From assembly GCA_003248845.1 (NCBI GenBank), contig QFPD01000122.1:1-6585 (forward strand): a DNA stretch of 6,585 nt, read 5' to 3'. Both the position numbers and the translations under genes were made by a program. Numbering within the stretch: position 1 is the first letter of the stretch; each line of letters begins with the position of its first letter. This stretch comes from Microbacterium sp. Its GTDB lineage: Bacteria > Actinomycetota > Actinomycetes > Actinomycetales > Microbacteriaceae. Below the pieces are notes generated by a model. The model ran no database searches. It was given only the letters and a program-made list of their open reading frames with translations, and was not told the origin of the DNA. Positions 1 to 4,700 of the stretch are shown here, one piece after another.

Positions 1-780
1 GTCCCGCAGGGCGTGGAAGGAGACGTCGGAGGTGGAGAGTTCGTCGGTGCTGTGCCCCTCCAGGTCGCGGACGAAGCCGCCGCGCCGGCCGGCCAACCGG
101 ACCGTGCGCGGGTGCACGTAGAGGTCGTGGACGTCGTCGAAGGCGTGCTCGCGGCGAAGGAGCCCGATCGGGTCGGAGCGTACCGTCGTCGCAGGACCGA
201 TCCGCACGATGCCGCGCGGCTGCGGCGGCAGCTCGAGGACCTGCGCGCTGGAGGCCCCCGGCCGCAGGAGCGGGACACCGAACTCCACGAGTCCCGCACC
301 CACCGGGACGTCGATGCGACCGGGCAGGGCCGGACGGCGTCCGGTGTTGCGGATCGTCACGGTCGCCTGCACGCCGGCGCCCGCCACGACGCGCTCGTGC
401 GCGAGGGCGAGATCGACGTCGTACGTGCGCGCCTGGAACAGGAACGGCGCACTCAGAGCGAGGAGCACGAGCGCCGCGATGCCGGCGACGAGAGCCTCGA
501 CCCACCCGAACACGAGCCCCGCACCGAGTCCCACGGTCGCCGTGGCGACCGCGAGCACGCCCGCCGGCCGTACCGTGCGACGCACCCAGGTCCACGCCAG
601 GGACAGCGCCGTGCGGGCCGCCGCCCACGCCCGCGATGCGCGCACGGCGGCACCGACGAGTCGACGACTGCGCGCGGAAGTGACCTCGGTGCGCTCCCCC
701 GTCAGGGAGCCCGCCGAGGTGCGGGTCAGTCGCGTGTCGGACAGATCACGAGCGCCGAAGGTGCCGGTGCGTTCGGTCAC
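1..780 (-). CDS. DUF58 domain membrane protein, N-terminal 260 residues (3' end cut off by the window)
   Basis: The frame is open from a GTG at 780 to base 1 with no stop, so only the first 260 residues are visible. Residues 1-71 are basic and probably cytoplasmic. Two adjacent hydrophobic stretches, about 72-94 and 96-116, form a membrane hairpin. A beta-rich segment follows, including VTIRNTGRRPALPG at 141-154, as expected for the region ahead of a DUF58 core. Family signatures are DPIGLLRRE (203-211), LYVHPRTV (220-227) and STSDVSFHALRD (249-260), where the window stops. In full-length relatives this last motif continues into the conserved Y-x-P-G-D-D-x-R segment and a von Willebrand A-like C-terminal part. 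DUF58 proteins have no established biochemical activity; they are habitually encoded beside MoxR ATPases and are proposed partners of them. Here the start overlaps the ATPase stop by four bases. A Shine-Dalgarno-like GGGAG five bases upstream supports this GTG. Family assignment is firm; function is inferred. Confidence 0.92.
   Translation of the reverse strand, partial: MTERTGTFGARDLSDTRLTRTSAGSLTGERTEVTSARSRRLVGAAVRASRAWAAARTALSLAWTWVRRTVRPAGVLAVATATVGLGAGLVFGWVEALVAGIAALVLLALSAPFLFQARTYDVDLALAHERVVAGAGVQATVTIRNTGRRPALPGRIDVPVGAGLVEFGVPLLRPGASSAQVLELPPQPRGIVRIGPATTVRSDPIGLLRREHAFDDVHDLYVHPRTVRLAGRRGGFVRDLEGHSTDELSTSDVSFHALRD
433..567 (-). other. Two-helix membrane hairpin of the DUF58 protein
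   Basis: This codes for residues 72-116 of the DUF58 protein. Two runs of Ala, Val, Leu and Gly (about 72-94 and 96-116) contain almost no charge, with one acidic residue (E95) in the turn. Arginines R67, R68 and R71 flank the first helix, so by the positive-inside rule both the N-terminal tail and the large C-terminal domain should be cytoplasmic. That would put the DUF58 core on the same side as the soluble MoxR ATPase. Topology is inferred by eye. Confidence 0.75.
777..780 (-). promoter_or_regulatory. GTGA stop/start overlap between the ATPase and DUF58 genes
   Basis: Read on the minus strand, GTGA contains the GTG start of the DUF58 gene (780-778) and the TGA stop of the ATPase gene (779-777). 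Such 4-base overlaps are typical of translational coupling, where a terminating ribosome re-initiates on the next gene. The ATPase and DUF58 proteins would then be made in linked amounts. Confidence 0.85.
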
Positions 781-1742
781 GCACTCTCCCGGCGGGTGGG
801 CGGAGTGACATCGAGGAGGACCTGGCCGATCACGGCTTCCGCGGTGACGCCGTCGAACTCGGCCTCGGGGTGGAGGATCAGTCGGTGCGCGAGCACCGCG
901 ACGGCGAGGCGCTTGACGTCGTCCGGCGTCGCGTACGTGCGGCCCTGCGCGGCCGCCGTCGCGCGCGTCGCCCGGGTGAGCGCGAGAGCTCCTCGGATGC
1001 TGACCCCGAGCCGCACCTCGTCGGCCGAGCGCGTGGCATCCACGATGCGCGCGATGTAGTCGAGTACGAGCGCATCGACGTAGACGTCGGCGGCGAGCTC
1101 GGCCATGCCGGCGAGCGCGCCGGGGGTGATGATCGGCGCGAGCTCGCCGATCGGAGCGGCGCCCCGGTCGAGGATCCGCACCGTCGCGGCATGGTCGGGA
1201 TAGCCGAGGGACGTGCGCAAGAGGAACCGGTCGAGCTGCGCTTCGGGCAGTCGGTAGGTGCCGGCCTGCTCGACGGGGTTCTGCGTCGCGAGGACGAGGA
1301 ACGGCTTGCCGACGGATCGCGTGATGCCGTCGATCGTGACGTGACCCTCCTCCATGACCTCCAGGAGGGCCGCCTGCGTCTTCGGGCTCGCGCGGTTGAT
1401 CTCGTCGGCCAGCACGATGTTCGCGAACACCGGCCCCTCGTGGAAGGAGAACTCGCCGGTCTTCTGGTCGTACACGGTGATGCCGGTGATGTCGCCGGGG
1501 AGGAGGTCGGGGGTGAACTGGATGCGCGTCGTCGTGCCCTGGACCGACTGCGCGACGGCGCGGGCGAGCGAGGTCTTGCCTGTGCCCGGGACGTCCTCGA
1601 GCAGCACATGTCCCTCGCTCAGCATGGCGGTCAGCACGAGCTCGACGACGTGACGCTTTCCGAGCACGGCGCGCTCGACGTTGTCGGCGAGCGCCGCGAA
1701 GGTCTGCGCGAACCAGGTCGCCTGTTCGGGGGTGATCGTCAC
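777..1742 (-). CDS. MoxR-family AAA+ ATPase
   Basis: This is a complete soluble protein of 321 residues, a usual length for MoxR ATPases. The Walker A loop is EDVPGTGKTSLA with K56. Walker B is IVLADEIN with D113-E114, followed by RASPKTQAALLEVMEEG. Sensor 1 is ATQNP (152-156) and the probable arginine finger is R172 in LPEAQLDRF. The C-terminal lid carries sensor 2 at R250 (GVSIRG) and ends with VLAHRLILHPEAEFDG (283-298). MoxR ATPases couple ATP hydrolysis to folding, maturation or assembly of partner proteins, often ones with VWA or DUF58 domains encoded next door. The GTG at 1742 is chosen because a GGAGG lies six bases upstream, the overlap with the preceding stop is exactly four bases, and the resulting N-terminus VTITPEQATWF leads straight into the conserved region. 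An ATG at 1886 would add 48 Arg/His/Pro-rich residues read out of frame through the upstream gene. No cysteines are present, in keeping with a cytoplasmic location. All catalytic motifs appear intact. The client is unknown. Confidence 0.96.
   Translation of the reverse strand: MTITPEQATWFAQTFAALADNVERAVLGKRHVVELVLTAMLSEGHVLLEDVPGTGKTSLARAVAQSVQGTTTRIQFTPDLLPGDITGITVYDQKTGEFSFHEGPVFANIVLADEINRASPKTQAALLEVMEEGHVTIDGITRSVGKPFLVLATQNPVEQAGTYRLPEAQLDRFLLRTSLGYPDHAATVRILDRGAAPIGELAPIITPGALAGMAELAADVYVDALVLDYIARIVDATRSADEVRLGVSIRGALALTRATRATAAAQGRTYATPDDVKRLAVAVLAHRLILHPEAEFDGVTAEAVIGQVLLDVTPPTRRESA
786..790 (-). promoter_or_regulatory. Ribosome binding site for the DUF58 gene
   Basis: The minus strand reads GGGAG here, five bases before the GTG start at 780 and inside the last codons of the ATPase gene. 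It is the only good Shine-Dalgarno-like sequence close to this start, and so helps fix it. Confidence 0.7.
1739..1742 (-). promoter_or_regulatory. GTGA stop/start overlap between the giant Ig-domain gene and the ATPase gene
   Basis: The minus-strand GTGA holds the ATPase start GTG (1742-1740) and the TGA stop of the giant gene (1741-1739). It repeats exactly the arrangement at the next junction, so ATPase translation is probably coupled to completed translation of the giant protein. Confidence 0.85.
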
Positions 1743-4700
1743 GGGGTGCCTCCGGTGGTGGGGGGAACGGGGGTGCAGCGGGCGGAGAGGGTGGCGGTGG
1801 CGGCATCCAGGTTCCAGCCGTGCGCCGACCAGTCGACGCCGACACGGATGCCCTCGACACGCACGGCCGCGTCGGGCACGAGCCACGGGTCAGCGCCCTC
1901 GGCGAGCGGGATCACGGCGTTCGCGTCGTCGTAGTAGACGATGCCGGAGGCGTCGAACGTGATCGTGGCGAGGTCCCCCGTCGACGCGCTCGAGCGCGTC
2001 AGACGGGTTCCGCCCGCGCACGAACCGAGGGACCACGTCGCCTGCACCTGGTAGGGCGCACTGCCCGCGGCGGGGGTGACGGCCGCCCACGGCGTCTGCC
2101 ACCAGCCCGAGACGTGTTCGTACCGCACGCGGATGCCGGGGTCGGTGTCGAACACGGTGCTCGGAAGCCCCGAGAAGGCGACGACGTTGTCGCGCGGCGG
2201 CTGCTCGGGCGACGTCGGGTCGGTGTCGATCGTCCACCGCGCCTCGCCGTCGCGCACATGCGCGGTCGGACCGACGACGAAGGTGTACCCCGTGGGGGCG
2301 CGGTCGCTCTGCACGGCGCGCACCTCTGCGCTCGTCGTCGCCCGCGCGAAGGGCTGACCGCCATACCAGGACTCGACGCACAGGTCGAAGGTGTACTTGC
2401 GGCCGTCCGGGTAGCCGCGGAACACCTGCCGATCGCCGCCGACCGTCGCGATGCACGGCTGACCCTGCGGCACGATGCCATAGCGCAGCGTCGAGCCGGT
2501 GCCGCCGGCGCCCGCCGAGCCGACAGCCGTGATGTCGGCCAGGCCGTTGCCGGCGTTGACGGCGGTGAGGGTCAGGGCGGGCGCCGTCGGTGCGCCGACA
2601 CCGTTCGCATTCACGGTCATCGACCCGATGGCCGGGCCACCGAGGCCGGGCGGCACCTCGTACCGCGACAGCGGCGTGACCGTGACGGCGGTCGTGGTGT
2701 TCGCGCCGACGCGGAAGGTCGGCACGGTGACGGACGTGACACCGAGGCCCACGGGGACCGTGATGCTCTCTCCGACGGGACTGGTGATCTGCAGGGCCTT
2801 CGTGTCGGCGGCATCCACCCCGGCGAACGTCAGGGAGACCACGCCGCCGTCCGTCCCGGCCGGTACGGGCGTCGAAGTGGCGGAGGACGGCACCGCGGGC
2901 GGGTCGTACGCCCACGCGGTCGTCCGGACGGACGCGCGGGACGGACCGACGGAGTTCACCGCGACGGCTTCGTACTGCCGCTGCTCACCGTTGGGAGCGG
3001 AGATCGCCGGGCAGACGCCCTGCGCCGAACACGTCGCGACGCTCTGGCCACCCACGCGGACATCGAAACCCGTGACCGACGGATACGAGGTCTGCGCCGC
3101 GCCCGGATCGACACGCAGCGTCAGGCTGCCGTCGGCATAGGCCGTCTGCGCGATCGACGCGGGCGCGCGGGGGAACCCGAGGAGGTCCAGGACCACCGAG
3201 CCATCGCGGCCCGCCGCCGTCTGCCGCCCCTGCGCGTCGCGCACCGTGAAGCGCGCGCTGCAGGTCGCGCCGGGGGCGTCGCCGTCCCAGCTGGCGACGA
3301 CGCGTGAGGCCGATGCGACGGCGAAGGTGACGCCGGCGCACGCGCTCGAGGCGGTGACAGAGACGAGCTGGAGCGGCGTCGAAGGGAGCGGGTTGACCTC
3401 GCCGGGCGCACCGATGACGTCGATCGTGCACGACGATCCCGACGCCTGGCTGCACTGCTGCGCCGCCTGGCCGCCCTGCGGCAGCGTGGACGGCGCCGCC
3501 CCCACGCGCAGAGTGATCCGGGCAGGCGTGACGCCTGGATGGCTCGTCACCTCGACGGAGACGCTCTCGACCGTGCCGGGCGCGGCGTTGTCGTTGCCGC
3601 GCACCGTCAGCTGCGCGCCCTGCAGCGTCACGACGAAGGATGCCGGGGCGCCCGCGATGCGGTACTCGATCGCCTCGGCCTTGCCCTGCCACGTCGTCAT
3701 CGAGCCGAGGTCGAAGACGTGCGTCTCGCCGGGACCCACCTCCAGGGCCGCCGGCGCGAGCGAGGGCTGCGGTGCGCGCGGCGTCACGGACACGGGGATC
3801 GACAGCACCGACCACGCCGACGTCCCGACGAGGCGCACCGGCACGAGGCACGCGTCGGACCACGGGGCGCCCTCTCCCGCCGTGTAGCGGATGCCGCTTC
3901 CCGTCGTCGCGACGCAGACGCCGCCGGCGCGTGCCCCCGAGGCGCGTACAGAGGCCGCGTCGAGCTCGAGCGTGCGGCCGCGCGGCAGCGCGACGAGGCT
4001 CGCGACGTCGGCATCCACCTGCTGCGCCTCACCCACGGTGAGGGGCGGCGTTCCCGCGCGCAGTGACAGCGCCCCTTCGGAGGCCGCCGGCACCCGCAGG
4101 AAGGCGTAGGTCGTGACGGGTCCGCCCGGCGTCTGTCCGGTGACCGAGAAGGGGATGATGCGCGCGGCGTCGCCGGGCGTCGCACGCAGCCGGTGCCCGA
4201 CGACGCTCACTCCTGCGGGCGCACCCCAGAGTCCGAGCTCGAGGTCGCCCGTGTCGCCGCCCGACCACAGCACCTTGCCCGCCAGCACGTCGACGCCCGT
4301 GTCGAGGTCGTCTCGGTCGGCCGCGGTCAGCACGGTATCGGAGACGACGGGGTAGTCGGGCACGCGCTGCGACACCACCTTGACGACGAGGAGGCCCCGC
4401 GCGGTGCTGCCCGAAGTCGACTCGACGTCGTACAGGAACGACATCGTCCCGGGCTCGGTGCCCGCGGCGATCGTGACGGTGTCGTCGGTGACGCTGCGGA
4501 TGCGCTCCGAGAGCCGGGCGAACTCGGCGCTCGTCGTGCCGTCGAGCGCCGTCTCGGGGACATCGGGCCGCACCCGCGCGAGCGTGAGCGTGCCCTGTGT
4601 CGGATCGAGGTCGTTCGCGAGCGGATGCACGCGGATGACGCTGTCGGCGCCGGCCTGCACATGGACGTAGTCGGTGTAGGTGATCGGACTCGGGTTCGCC

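Noticed and set aside
777..1886. ATPase start at an upstream ATG (1886), giving 369 residues
   Set aside because: The extra 48 residues are Arg/His/Pro-rich, unlike MoxR N-termini, and overlap the giant gene by about 148 bases. The GTG at 1742 has a good ribosome binding site and a 4-base coupling overlap.
13..1934. Long plus-strand open frames at 13-1059 and 870-1934, antisense to the DUF58 and ATPase genes
   Set aside because: They are Arg/Gly/Asp-rich with no recognisable domain. They exist because GC-biased third positions of the real minus-strand genes suppress stops on the other strand. The minus-strand frames carry full family motifs.
1739..2311. Search for an LPXTG-type sorting signal or C-terminal membrane helix in the giant protein
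   Set aside because: The C-terminus is polar (ending PTTGGTP) with no LPXTG-like motif, hydrophobic run or basic tail.
1820..3307. 495-codon plus-strand open frame antisense to the giant gene's 3' part
   Set aside because: It has low-complexity Arg/Gly/Asp composition, no domain signature and no clear ribosome binding site, and lies entirely opposite a gene with clear Ig/fibronectin-like protein structure.
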